NCBI GenBank assembly: GCA_943704525.1
Contig: CALSCQ010002244.1
Coordinates: 1 to 18,524 of the forward strand
Source: Pigoraptor vietnamica
Lineage: Eukaryota > Opisthokonta > Filasterea
Direction: 5' to 3'
Length of the DNA stretch: 18,524 bases
How positions within the stretch are numbered: position 1 is the first letter of the stretch; each line of letters begins with the position of its first letter. Made by a program: the position numbers and the translations under genes. Below, one piece after another: positions 1-9,208 of this stretch. The notes under the pieces were generated by a model that made no database searches, was not told the DNA's origin, and was given only the letters and a program-made list of their open reading frames with translations.

Positions 1-88
<88 letters not shown>
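1..88. repeat. (TG)44 microsatellite
   Basis: An uninterrupted TG dinucleotide run of 44 units opens the window. The first exon of the ZFAND2B-like gene must lie further upstream, so this run is most simply part of that gene's first intron, on the sense strand. The true repeat may extend past the window edge. Confidence 0.97.
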
Positions 89-89
<1 letters not shown>

Positions 90-291
90 ACACTTCGCCT
101 GCGGGGCGTTAAATACGTGAGCAAGCGGTTATTGTCGAGTTTGTTTGCTGTGGGCGTTTTTGGGTACCTTCGCTTTGTTGTTGGACTTCTGCCACTGAGC
201 ATGATTGCGGGGAGTATTTTGTCGAGTTTGTTCGCTGTGGCCATGTGGACGCGGGTGTTGTGGCTGGTGCTGACCTATTGTGCGCGCGCAG

Positions 292-1962
292 ATTTCCTCC
301 CTTACAAGTGCGATATGTGCAAGGCCGTCTTCTGGTGAGCATCTTGCGGTGGCCTCCGTCTGCACTATACGGCTGTGACTATGCTTGTGACTGCGTCGCG
401 TTGTACTACTCGCTTCGAGAACTGCTCGTGGTCGATGGGTGCGATGTCCTTACGCATTCCATCCTTTTTTTCCCTCTCTTTTTTCGATCAGTCACGATCA
501 CCACACGTACGAGGCCCACGCGTGCGCGGAGCACTATGCCAAGGATGCACGCGTACCACAGTGTCCACTCTGCTCGGCGCCAATTCCCGTGCGTCGCGGC
601 GAAGATCCCAATCGCGCCGTGAGTACAAGCCACACAATGTCTCCGAGTGTTTATGGTGTGCTCGTTTGGTGTATCGCCTGACTCACTTGCCGCCAACAGA
701 TGGATGAGCACATTGCGAAGGGGTGCGCACGACCCACAACGGCCAAGACTTATTTGAACGCGTGCTCTTTTCGCGGTTGCAAGCAGAAGGAGGCCGTGCC
801 CATCAAGTGCGGCACGTGCAGGCAGAACTTTTGCCTGAAACACAGGTGGGGATGCACACTCGCGCGCTACGCATGCAATAGGAACGCTGTGAACGCCGGC
901 AGTCGTGGAGTATACCTTGTCGTCTCCATCGTGACGTTTGTTAGAGGGGTGCGCTCCTGCTCATGGGAGTGTCCCCGCAAGTGGAGTCGATGGACACACG
1001 TCTATGATTTAAGCTGATCCGACATCTATCGTGACGTTTCGTGTGGGCGTTGAACACACGTCTATGATTTACGCTGATCTGTCGTGGCGTGCGAGTTTCG
1101 GTCCGTTCTACGCTTGCCTCGGTCCGTTGTTCGTTGTTCGTTGTTCGTGTGCGTGCGGCGACCAGTCTCTAAAGTGCTTCTCGGCGCTCTGTTTCAGGTT
1201 TGAGGCGGATCACAAGTGCGGCAGTCCTTCGGCGTCTGCGTCGGCGAGTTCCCAAGGGTCGCCCTCCATTGGGCCCTTCCGACAGCAGCAAGTGCCTGCG
1301 CGTATGGCCGCCGGTCGCGCTGCCGAGGAGCGCCTGCGCCAAGAGCGCGCACGGATGCCTCAGGGGCCCGTGACTGTCCCGGTTGCGCACGCACCGTCGT
1401 CTGAGGAGGAGGCGCAACTCATGCTTGCGATTCAGCTGTCGTTGCAAGAAGAAGAGGAGCGCATGTTGCGGCAGGTGGGGCGGCTTTGCGACGTTCGCGC
1501 GCACGCTTCGTCTGTGTGTCGAGCGGTTGCGTGCCGTTGTTGCCATGTGCGATGTGTGCGTGCTCTTTCAGTGTGTCGTGCAATGATGTGCTGTTGTGCC
1601 ACCTGCGAGGATGTGTGCGCGCTCTTTTAGTGTGTCGTGCGATGGCGTGCCGTTGTTGCCACGTGCGAGGATTGCGAGCTGTTGTTGCCACCTGCGAGAA
1701 TGTGTGCGCGCTCTTTCAGTGTGTCGTGCGATGGCGTGTTGTAGTCATTGCGAGCATATCGGTCTCGTAATAATCCGACTACCATGCCCCAAGTCTTGTA
1801 ACGAATTCGACTACCATGTCCCATGTCTTGTAACGGTCCGACTAACATGCTCGTGCTCGCCTCTCTTCCATTCGGTCCACTTTGCAGCAACAACAGCAAC
1901 AACAGCAGCAGCAGCAACAACAACAGCAGCCGCAGCAGCAATCGGGTTGCGCGCTCGCATAG
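292..1962 (+). CDS. ZFAND2B: AN1-type zinc finger / UIM protein, ZFAND2B (AIRAPL)-like, 5' partial
   Basis: Proteins of this family bind ubiquitin chains and the proteasome/p97 and handle misfolded or mislocalised proteins. Exons read here: 292-334, 492-618, 700-845, 1198-1474 and 1888-1962; every junction is GT-AG and keeps one frame (223 codons in the window). The first exon, carrying the start and first zinc-ligand pair, is upstream. Exons 292-618 complete one AN1 finger (CDMC, then C-x2-H-x5-H-x-C) followed by PQCPLCSAPIPVRRGE, a hallmark of ZFAND2 proteins. Exons 700-1230 give a second AN1 finger (C-x4-C, CGTC, C-x2-H-x5-H-x-C). A ubiquitin-interacting motif, EEEAQLMLAIQLSLQEE, sits at about 1402-1455. 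The last exon encodes a glutamine-rich stretch and ends in Cys-Ala-Leu-Ala, a CaaX box; mammalian ZFAND2B is likewise described as prenylated. The match to ZFAND2B rather than ZFAND2A rests on the UIM and CaaX box. Confidence 0.9.
928..1085. repeat. Degenerate duplication inside the ZFAND2B-like intron
   Basis: The segment around 995-1019 recurs at 1055-1079, exactly 60 bp later, with a single mismatch (ACACACGTCTATGATTTA core). A second pair, ATCGTGACGTTT, occurs at 928 and 1028. Both lie in the 846-1197 intron and look like an old local duplication. Confidence 0.75.
1514..1755. repeat. Minisatellite of about 57-59 bp in the last ZFAND2B-like intron
   Basis: Units start at 1514, 1571, 1630 and 1719 with GTGTGTCG and, except the last, end with CTCTTTCA or CTCTTTTA just before the next G. 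Lengths are 57, 59, 89 (with an internal duplication of TGTTGCCACCTGCGAG) and a partial unit. Each unit boundary therefore resembles a pyrimidine-tract/AG 3' splice site. The real acceptor used for the last exon is at 1886-1887. Confidence 0.85.
1776..1849. repeat. Short tandem repeat, about 32 bp unit
   Basis: CGACTACCATG begins units at 1776 and 1808, and a variant CGACTAACATG begins a third partial unit at 1839. The first two units share the GTCTTGTAACG segment. This lies in the same intron as the 57-bp minisatellite, a little upstream of the final acceptor. Confidence 0.8.
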
Positions 1963-2143
1963 CCTCCCCCTCTGTTTAAATATACGTACTCGTTGGTCAC
2001 TCTGCGTAGTGCTGCCACATGCGTTCTCAAACCCCGTGAAGGATTTTTATAATATCCTCCAGCAACACCTTCCCTCGTTACTGAACTTACGCAGATGCCA
2101 TCGCTCGGGCAGTCAAAACAAAAAAAAATAGAGGGGTGCGGCC

Positions 2144-3614
2144 TCACAGCCCACACGCATCCAACCACCCGTCCAATCGCTCCATAACGCGCGGGAGATT
2201 TGGACCCGCGAGTAACACCCCGCCCGCATGGCACGCGACGCCGCCCACGGCCTCGTCGTCGTCATCGTATTTGCCGCTGCCGAGTAACACGCGCCACTCG
2301 TCAGCGATCCCGAAGCGCTCCGACAGCTCTGAGACAAAGTTCCCGCGCGTCGCCCGCCCGCGCGTGCCGTCCACGCTCTCCCTGTCGCCGAGCGCATCAC
2401 CCACGGCACCCACGCACAGCATGGGAAGCCCGGTGTGTGCCTCGAAGAGGGGCGGCTCACTAGCATACTGCTCAATGGCCGCGGCGGGAAGTCCGGACAC
2501 GAGGCCGCTAGCGTAGTCCGCAAACCATTCAGGCACTGGCGAAGACGGGACGCCGCACAGCCGCGCAAGTTGAGAGAGGTCGCCGGACGCTTGTGACGCT
2601 GTTACGGCGGCATCGAATGCGCGCAACTGCAAAGCGCGTGGCGTGAGACTATGCGGTGTGAAGGGAGGTGCGTGCGTGCATTGTGTATACACACGTGCGC
2701 TCTAAGAACTGTCGACAGTGACGATGTGATACGAGACACAGGCACAGCCACACAGATGCCCTGCGTGGAAACAGAAACAAACGCACCTTGGCGATATATG
2801 CGTCGTCAACCGAGGCTGGGAAGGGCGATAGCATTGCGAGGCCGCGCGCGGCGAAAGACTCCAAGTACTTCAGGCACACGTACACGCCAAAGCCATGACC
2901 CACGAGAACGGGCGGAGTGCCCGTAGGCACGGAACACAGCTCGGTCACCATCGACTGCGCACAACACCGGCGGATCAGTCGTGTGCGCGCGTGCGTGCGT
3001 GTGTCGCTTGTAGTTTGACGGGTGGCGGACGTCAACGCAATGTTGTCTATTCACCTCTATCGTCGACGAAGTGCCGTTCCGGCGCAACATCGACAGGCCC
3101 ACAGCGTGCGACGCATATCCGCGGGCCGCAAAATGCCGCTGTAGGGGTGCGAAGACTCTGAAGTGGAATTGGACGTATGGTCAGAACAAGCAATAACACT
3201 TGGGCAGGGGCGTGGGAAGGGAGGGGAATGAGTGTACACGAGACGTTGTGTACGCACGCGCATACGCGCGCGCGTGTGCGTGCGTGTGTAGAATGTGTGG
3301 TGTGTGTGAGTACTAGTGTTGTGTGCCTACGTGCGAAGCCCGAGCGAACATGCGACAAGCCTCTCTTCATCAACAACGAAACGGAAGCGGCGCGACACAC
3401 ACTCTGGACGATGCCACAAAGAGTGGACGAGGACGATGGCATTGGGTTGCTCCGCGATTGTTCCTTGCGCGATTCCGTGTGCGTCTGGCTCCACCGTCAC
3501 CGTCCGCGCAACGCTGTGCAGTGGCCGAGCCCTCGCCGCATCGAGCACGCCTAGCAAACGCCGGTGAAGAGGAGCGCGGAGGCTCTGTCGCAGTCGCAAG
3601 CACGCGATCGCCAT
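2144..3614 (-). CDS. Alpha/beta-hydrolase-fold protein, nucleophile Ser replaced by Gly
   Basis: Exons on the minus strand: 3614-3403, 3157-3055, 2954-2787 and 2626-2144; all three introns are GT-AG and phases join to give 321 residues. The N-terminus (MAIACLRLRQSLR, rich in Arg, Leu and Ala) looks like a mitochondrial presequence. Residues 60-66 (IVLVHSL) form the first core strand and oxyanion-type turn, followed by VFAPLQRHFAARGY, typical of esterase/lipase-like hydrolases. The nucleophile elbow reads VLVGHGFG at about 121-128 where the family has G-H-S-x-G, so position 126 is Gly (codon GGC at 2894-2892, one base from AGC). A C-terminal His at about 294 in VACHAGG and acidic residues near 238-242 fit the other triad positions. 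If the Gly is real this is probably a non-catalytic family member. Its stop codon lies 181 bp from the convergent ZFAND2B-like stop codon. Substrate unknown. Confidence 0.82.
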
Positions 3615-3786
3615 GGCCTGCGTGTGTGCGTCTTACGCTCGAACGCCGCGATGACAGTGCGATCAGCGCTCAACTTTCACTGTGTGTTCGACGATCGCAA
3701 GTGATGCGCGTTGTGGATGTTCGAGTGTCTGGACTGCACGCGATCGCGGTCACCATCCGGGTGACACCACCCGTCTAATAAACGAC
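3615..3786. promoter_or_regulatory. Divergent intergenic region with a small inverted repeat
   Basis: This 172-bp gap separates the start codons of the hydrolase (-) and the type II membrane protein (+), so it should hold both promoters. No TATA box is evident. A perfect inverted repeat, GTCACC-ATCCG-GGTGAC at 3749-3765, sits 21 bp before the plus-strand start codon and could be a 5'UTR hairpin or a binding site. Confidence 0.4.
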
Positions 3787-5853
3787 ATGAGCGATGCAGG
3801 CGCGCACGGGCCCACGAACACGTGGGAAATGGGCCAGAATGGCGTGCGCGTTGCACTTTTCGGCCTCGTTTGCATGGCCGTGGGGGTCTTTGTGACGCTG
3901 TTGTTCTACGTGGACGATCCCCGCGTGGCGCTGACCTCTAACGCCGTCGGCGTGCATCCCGAGAGCGTGCAGGAGCAATCGCACACCAGCACAGATACTG
4001 CGGACCACGTGGAGGCTCGGAGGGACGCCGTAGACCTCGTCCCCGTCGCTCCGCTTGTTACGACGAATGGGGGACGGCGCTTTGACGGGCCCAACATGCT
4101 CAGCCGCGTGCGTATTGCGGTGGCGGACGCCGGCGCGCGGGATTCGAACGCCCAACGCGCGAAATGCCTTGCGATCACGGCGTCGACGCTCTTTCCATTG
4201 TCCTTCGAGCACATCGAGGGCAACGACGACACCTCGCACGTGAACGCGTGGCTCCAGCGCGAGTATTGCCACCCGTTCTCCCGCTACGCGCACCCACGGT
4301 TTGTCGTGTTAATCGCCACGTGCGTGCACATACGGCGGTTGCTTGATTTCGTCCGTAGCGTCGTGTCGTCGGCGTATAGGATGGAGTCGTTGGGCGCAGC
4401 GGCCGTAGGGCACATCTGGATTGAACGCGCAGGGGACGGGCGCGGTGGCGCACCGCACATGCGCCCCTACGTCGTCTTCGTGGACACCCACAAGTACTTC
4501 GAGCTCGGCTGTCCGGACGTCGGACCATTCAACGCAACTGCGACAGCGCGCCTTGATCAGCCGCTCCCGCACTTTGTGGCGGATGGAAGTGTGGTGACGC
4601 CGGGTACACTCAGGCGCATGTTCGTGAAGGACTCGCGGAGCACGAGGGACTGGTTCGCCGTGGGCACGCCGCGGTTCATGACGAACTTTCTCGCGTCTGC
4701 GTTGGCGCGGGACCTGAAGGCCGTCGGACTGCCGGGCAACATGCTCACGAACGCCGTCGCCGCGGACCTTGCGGCCTTGAACGCGAGTGGCACTGTGTGC
4801 CCCCTTTGCAAGAGGTGCGTCGCGAGCGAGTCGATTGATGCCGTGTTTGACGTGCTTGAGAAAGAGCTCAAGACGGGGCAGTACCCCTACACGGCCGCGC
4901 GTTCGGCCGAGCTCTCGTCTGCCTGCTTCGATTTTGCGGACACGCAGCAGGAGTGCCTCAGCCTCGACTACGAATCGCCCAGTTACCTGGGCACGAACGA
5001 AGGCCCGCAGGTGACCGCAAATCTGGTGCGATGGACGGCGACCCTTGTGGTCCCACGGCTGGTTCCCGGCACGGTCCACTTCATGTCGGTTGTCGGGGGT
5101 ATGAACGGCCTCAACGTCGCCGCGGGGCTCAGGCCGACGTCCATTACGTTCTTCGATTACGGTGCGACAAAGCAGATCTGCGTCGGGCGCATCTACCTTG
5201 AGCTGCTCAAGCATTCGAACAGCCGCGCGGACTTCGTGACGTCGATGTTCGCGCGCAATTTTGCGGCGTTTGTGCGGGAGGACCCGGAGGGCGAGATGAC
5301 GATGACGTCGCAAGTGCGTTATTTGCAGCGGCCCGTGGACGAAGCCATCTACGCCAGGACTGTTTTGCTGTTGTCGCCGCTCGCCGCCGCCTGCTATACG
5401 AAGTACTTTCGCCGAAAGATCCACAACCCGCTCCAGTGGCGCACCTTCACGCCGGTGTACATGCAGCACACAAACTGGCCCGGAGCGCAGTCCGGCAACT
5501 TCACGATCCACTACGGCGTGCCCGGCAGCTATCTCGGGTCGGAGGGAGCGATGCTCGCGCTGCGGGACTGCCTGCGACGTTCGCCGATCGGGTTCGCCGA
5601 CTACGACTTCAACAGGTTCGAGGACCTCCTCCTCCACCGCGAGTCGCAGCGATCGGACAATCTAGTCGTGCACATCTCGAACGCGGACGACAGGCACTAC
5701 CCTTACATTCCCAACATCGAGGGCCTGCTGTCGGACGTGGTCGTCTGGCTTCGGCGGGTTCCAAAGCCCGCGAAAGTTTTCGTCGTGTCGACGAACGGCG
5801 TGTACATGGCCTCTCGCGAGGGGTGGACGTTTGATGGGCAGAGGCACGGCTGA
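3787..5853 (+). CDS. Unrecognised 688-residue type II membrane protein, single exon
   Basis: One long intronless frame; the first ATG (3787, context CGACATGAG) is taken as start because upstream in-frame codons contain no earlier ATG. Residues about 20-42 (VRVALFGLVCMAVGVFVTLL and following) form a single hydrophobic helix behind a short N-terminal tail, a signal-anchor typical of Golgi or surface type II proteins. The large C-terminal part contains three N-glycosylation sequons (NAT, NAS, NFT), consistent with a luminal or extracellular location. A Cys cluster CPLCKRC lies near residues 338-344. A glycine-rich turn, FMSVVGGMNGLN near 432-443, followed by a strand and FDYGATKQ near 456-463, has the look of a Rossmann-type core, but I cannot assign an enzyme family. 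The C-terminal part has LVVHISNADDRHYPYIP near 627-643. It is not known to me as a characterised protein. Lack of introns contrasts with every other confident gene here. Confidence 0.85.
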   Translation: MSDAGAHGPTNTWEMGQNGVRVALFGLVCMAVGVFVTLLFYVDDPRVALTSNAVGVHPESVQEQSHTSTDTADHVEARRDAVDLVPVAPLVTTNGGRRFDGPNMLSRVRIAVADAGARDSNAQRAKCLAITASTLFPLSFEHIEGNDDTSHVNAWLQREYCHPFSRYAHPRFVVLIATCVHIRRLLDFVRSVVSSAYRMESLGAAAVGHIWIERAGDGRGGAPHMRPYVVFVDTHKYFELGCPDVGPFNATATARLDQPLPHFVADGSVVTPGTLRRMFVKDSRSTRDWFAVGTPRFMTNFLASALARDLKAVGLPGNMLTNAVAADLAALNASGTVCPLCKRCVASESIDAVFDVLEKELKTGQYPYTAARSAELSSACFDFADTQQECLSLDYESPSYLGTNEGPQVTANLVRWTATLVVPRLVPGTVHFMSVVGGMNGLNVAAGLRPTSITFFDYGATKQICVGRIYLELLKHSNSRADFVTSMFARNFAAFVREDPEGEMTMTSQVRYLQRPVDEAIYARTVLLLSPLAAACYTKYFRRKIHNPLQWRTFTPVYMQHTNWPGAQSGNFTIHYGVPGSYLGSEGAMLALRDCLRRSPIGFADYDFNRFEDLLLHRESQRSDNLVVHISNADDRHYPYIPNIEGLLSDVVVWLRRVPKPAKVFVVSTNGVYMASREGWTFDGQRHG

Positions 5854-6051
5854 ACGCCTCCGAGCTGCTGTTTAGTTCGGCTGTCGCGTGTGTGCTGGTC
5901 GGCCTTTTCCGCGTGTGGCGTCCCTATCTTTGTTACGTTCGTCGTTGACTCGCCCAACAGCGTGCGCCTGATTATTGGCCTGCGTCTACGTTAGCTCGTG
6001 CTGCGTGAAGTATATATACGCGAGTATTTATCAGTTTTTCGTCGCCGCGCT

Positions 6052-6563
6052 TCATAATACGGCACCTGCCAGCTTACCGGCAGTTGTGCGGAAAATGCGA
6101 ACATAGTGGCACGGCACGGCACCCGCAGAGATCTGCCGCATCTTCTCATTGACGAAGTTGACGGGCAGCTGGTCCATCCCGGTTGCGACCGAGAATCTCA
6201 AATAGCGCAAATGTTGATGCACAGCAATAACCATTGCTCCGTTGTCGCGAGAGGCGGCTCTAGCGATGCCCGCCGACAGTACCATCATCACGGAGCGGGC
6301 ACGGATCCAGGGGAGCGTACACGGCAGACGACAGCGCACCCCACGCCGCCGAGTTGTCCAGCCGTGCGCGCGTCCTGACGACGTAGTAGTACGTGTCTCA
6401 GCCCGTCCGGCCCGATCGAAGCCGGCCGCCGCGATCGGACATGGCCCGGCCCCCGGGGCACGTCGCCGGATCGCCCCTTCGCACTGGGCGGGACCATCGC
6501 CCGTCGCTCTGCATGTACTGCACCTCCACCGCGAGAAACGTCAGTGCCGTCAGAGTAGCAAAC
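6052..6563 (-). pseudogene. Possible decayed coding sequence, frame-broken
   Basis: Reading the minus strand, one frame from about 6563 gives protein-like sequence (TALTFLAVEVQYMQSDGRW), is interrupted by TGA at 6400-6398, and continues as DTYYYVVRTRARLDNSAAWG until TAG near 6260. The next frame then continues with NGAMVIAVHQHLRYLRFSV and NEKMRQISAGAVPCHYVR to a TGA at 6054-6052. No intron of normal size with good sites explains the frame change. This could be a pseudogene, an assembly indel in a real gene, or chance. I do not recognise the protein. Confidence 0.3.
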
Positions 6564-7097
6564 CCTTAAAGATTGTATGCTGCGCCGGGTACAGTACGTA
6601 TCGACTGAAATTGATACGAGACTAGCCATCTCAGTGTCCACGTCCGCTGACTGTTGAGTTTGGTGACAGCGGCGCCCGAGTCACGGTTGGCGTAACGGGA
6701 GGTCGGTGCGCCGCCGCCGGGCGCCGTGAAGCCGGTATTTCACGGTTGCGTGCACCAGCAGTCCCACGCGGCGCAACCTTTTTCTGAACAGTCGGCTGAC
6801 TCGTACAGTTGGTGGCCGACGTTGAACGCCGGGCTCGACTGTGGCCTGCCGTGCCCGCCGGCCCGGCCGGCCCCGCAGTGACGCCGGGCAATCAGTCAGC
6901 GAGACGTGCACAGCGAGGGGGCAAAATCGCTTCACCCCTCTGTGGCGTTGCTTTCGACTATTCTTATTTCTCTCGTGGTTGCTCTTTCCGGGAAGGGTCG
7001 AGCGGCGCCTTTGCCAACTCGTCATAGGATGCCGGTTCAGTTTGCGATTGCAACGGCAGAAGGGCGAAGGCCGGGTCGGGCGTCCGTGCGTACTCAC

Positions 7098-7229
7098 GTC
7101 GAAGAGACGCACCTCACACTCTATCCACGCGAGGAAAATTCGCTTGCTGACTTCTGCGCTGCCGTTCAGCGTGTCGCGCCATGGGTACAATTCGCCTCGG
7201 CTCCAGAGAAATTCTGCCGGCATCGGCCA
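7098..7229 (-). other. Candidate isolated exon, minus strand
   Basis: A 132-nt block of 44 open codons, bounded by AACAG on the acceptor side (7230-7234) and a perfect GTGAGT donor (7097-7092), reads AEFLWSRGELYPWRD and then SKRIFLAWIECEVRLFD. It is protein-like and GC-rich at third positions. I could not connect it to convincing neighbouring exons, and the opposite strand is also open here. Low confidence. Confidence 0.22.
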
Positions 7230-7333
7230 CTGTTACACATCACGATGGTTTCAGTTCCGGAGCGGTGTCTTCTCCTTTGTCGGCTCCCTCGTCTGGGGTT
7301 CGCGATGAGACGAATGTGGTGCCGCCAGTGCAG

Positions 7334-7735
7334 GCGTCGCACGCGCACACTGCTTGCGCGATTTTGTCGCAATGGACGGAGAATGTGCTCGTAACGCCCG
7401 ACGGCCTTCGACTCTCGTGGGCCGTCCCGACGGACCCTGCCGGTCGGGCAATCTACGCCGCTCTCTGGAACGCGATGTGCGCCGCGGAAACGAATCCCAG
7501 TCGTCGCATTGCGTAAAGATTTTTCTGTTTGCGTGGATTACGGACGTGGACCCGTGGCCGTCACGGTCGGTCGGACGTTTTCGCACTGTCGGAGGTGTTC
7601 CTCGAAACGGTGTTGGACGCTTTGGAACGCGCGGACACGTCGCGGTATGAGGCAGACGCCGACTCTGCGCGCGCACACATTGGAGAAAGACTGGGGTTCG
7701 TGGTGCGGCTTCGGGACGTCGATTGGTCCGTTTGA
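7334..7735 (+). pseudogene. Possible hypothetical coding sequence with two frame changes
   Basis: After a CAG at 7331-7333, one frame gives ILSQWTENVLVTPDGLRL and then AGRAIYAALWNAMCAAE, ending at TAA 7514-7516. The adjacent frame from about 7510 reads RKDFSVCVDYGRGPVAVTV. Near 7575 the first frame resumes with FALSEVFLETVLDALERAD and ends DVDWSV-TGA at 7735. An AATAAA lies 12 bp downstream. Third codon positions are GC-rich as in the real genes. Either a decaying gene, two compensating indels in the assembly, or chance; family not recognised. Confidence 0.3.
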
Positions 7736-7959
7736 AATGGGGCCGGCAATAAATTGGCGACCAAGACGCCGGCAACTCGCCAGCTTTTCCCGGCGCCGCA
7801 ACTTTGCAGAGACTTTCGGCATGTGATACTACGAGACACACTACGATATACGCCGGCGTTGTATTCATTCACACGCGAGAAGCGAGTCGCGCACAATGGG
7901 CCGCTCAGACGTCGATGGCGCTTACGACTGACTATTCCGACAGCAGACGCGGCTGCTGG

Positions 7960-8706
7960 TCACCCCCGGCCGGCCTCCTCAGGCGGCTTGTACTCTTCGT
8001 TGTCCGCATCCGTGACATACTTTGGGATGTCGCTGGCGAAAGCGTCGGGGTCCTCGGCTGCAATGTGTTCGCGATTAGCGAGTCACGGCCAGGCGCACTA
8101 AGATTCGGCGTCGGTTGGCAACCGGCGGATGGAACCGGACAGGACCGACGCGCACAATGGTGACCACACACAGTCCCATGGCCACATTACCATGCACGCA
8201 CAAGCACGCCGACACTCACAGCGTGACGAGGTAATAAAGTCCTTCAGATTGTCCTCGTAGCCAAGGCGTTCGGGCTGCGTGACGAATGCGTGGCAGAAGT
8301 TAAACTCGATGAACAACCGAATGAATCGACGGATGCACACGGCCAGCAGTGGCACACGGCCACGATGATGCAAGTGTTCATGCCAAAAACGAGCAGGCTT
8401 GATTTCGCCCACCTTAACGTTCGGGTAGATATGGCCCTCCTTGTCCTTGGCCTGTGTTTGGAATGTTCATAACAGCCCTCAGAAGGAGTTGCCCACACAC
8501 AAAGTATACAACACTGACGCGATGGTACGCTGTGATCTCAGCCTGTGCCAGAATCCACACACGGCTCTCCAGTGCCAACACGAGACACTCCAACAGCCGC
8601 AGTGACTTACCGTGATGTTCCCGGTTTGGTTGCGCCCGATCTCCCGCAGCCCCTCCGCCTCTTCAACGGGCTTGGTCGGGTTCGTCCGCAGCCTTCCCTG
8701 GCTCAT
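7960..8706 (-). CDS. Hypothetical 141-residue protein, three exons
   Basis: Exons on the minus strand: 8706-8611, 8451-8220 and 8057-7960. Junctions are GTAAGT/CAG (phase 0) and GTGAGT/CAG (phase 1), and they join one open frame, which is strong support because each exon alone is short. The N-terminus is polar (MSQGRLRTNPTKPVEEAE). The middle exon is basic and aromatic (GEIKPARFWHEHLHHRGR), then moderately hydrophobic (VPLLAVCIRRFIRLFIEF), perhaps a membrane-associated helix, followed by NFCHAFVTQPERLGYEDN. The last exon is acidic (EDPDAFASDIPKYVTDADNE) and ends PPEEAGRG. Size and layout resemble small accessory subunits of mitochondrial complexes, but I do not recognise a family and assign no function. 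A (TA)n tract at 8813-8827 lies about 107 bp upstream of the start codon. Confidence 0.75.
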
Positions 8707-8812
8707 TTTCGAGTTGGTTCGCGGTGTGCGCGCGTGCGTGAAAGCGAAGAAGAGTGTGCTCCGTGAAATCGCGTTCGGGGAAGCTCAACTCGCGATGAAA
8801 TGCGGCAGTTCA

Positions 8813-8827
8813 ATATATATATATATA
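8813..8827. promoter_or_regulatory. (AT)n tract, possible TATA element
   Basis: A run of alternating A and T in otherwise GC-rich DNA, about 107 bp before the start codon of the minus-strand 141-residue protein. It could act as a TATA element for that gene; position alone supports this. Confidence 0.3.
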
Positions 8828-8898
8828 GTCGCGTGGCCACGCATGACGTGACCTCTCGCGACTGTGCACAAACACGAAGGCCCTACTGTGCTGGTAAT

Positions 8899-8930
8899 CG
8901 CACAGCGATTGCGTCGCACAGCGATTGCGC
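8899..8930. repeat. Tandem 16-bp duplication
   Basis: CGCACAGCGATTGCGT at 8899-8914 is repeated at 8915-8930 with one change at the last base (T to C). Located in the divergent intergenic region. Confidence 0.9.
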
Positions 8931-9208
8931 AACATTTGCCGTCACAAAAGACACCGGATTGACGACACAGTAGAAAGCGAACGTTTCGTGAAGAGTTTTT
9001 AGAAGCGCGTGGGTTGCGCCCGAAGTATGCGACACAGTGACATGCAAGAGTGTGTGTGTGGTGTGTGTGTGTGTGTGTGCGTGGGCGTTTTGTTGCAGGT
9101 GTCGCATGCCGCCCATACTGTGCCGCCCGTTGTAACTGGAGTAACGTACCCTTCCCTTTCTCAAAGGATCACTGCTTGAGCGACAAGCATGAAGTAGAAA
9201 AAGGCGTT

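Larger units (their letters stand above)
5854..7959. other. Stretch without a confident gene, 2.1 kb
   Basis: This holds the 3' flank of the type II protein gene, an AT-rich patch with GTATATATAC at 6010-6019, and only weak coding traces on both strands, listed separately. The traces are protein-like in composition but interrupted by stops or frame changes. An AATAAA occurs at 7748-7753. No transposon ends, tRNA or long repeat was seen. Confidence 0.5.

Noticed and set aside
1514-1849. Regular repeats as a possible CRISPR array
   Set aside because: Direct tandem units without unique spacers, inside a spliceosomal intron of a eukaryotic gene.
3682-3786. Upstream in-frame extension of the membrane protein
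   Set aside because: It has no ATG; the first ATG at 3787 directly precedes a credible signal-anchor.
4309-5637. 442-codon open frame on the minus strand
   Set aside because: Antisense shadow of the 688-residue membrane protein; composition is Arg/His-rich and lacks any fold-like pattern, as expected for the reverse of GC-rich coding DNA.
7251-7868. 205-codon minus-strand open frame
   Set aside because: Arg/Pro-rich sequence with no pattern; looks like the antisense of GC-rich DNA.
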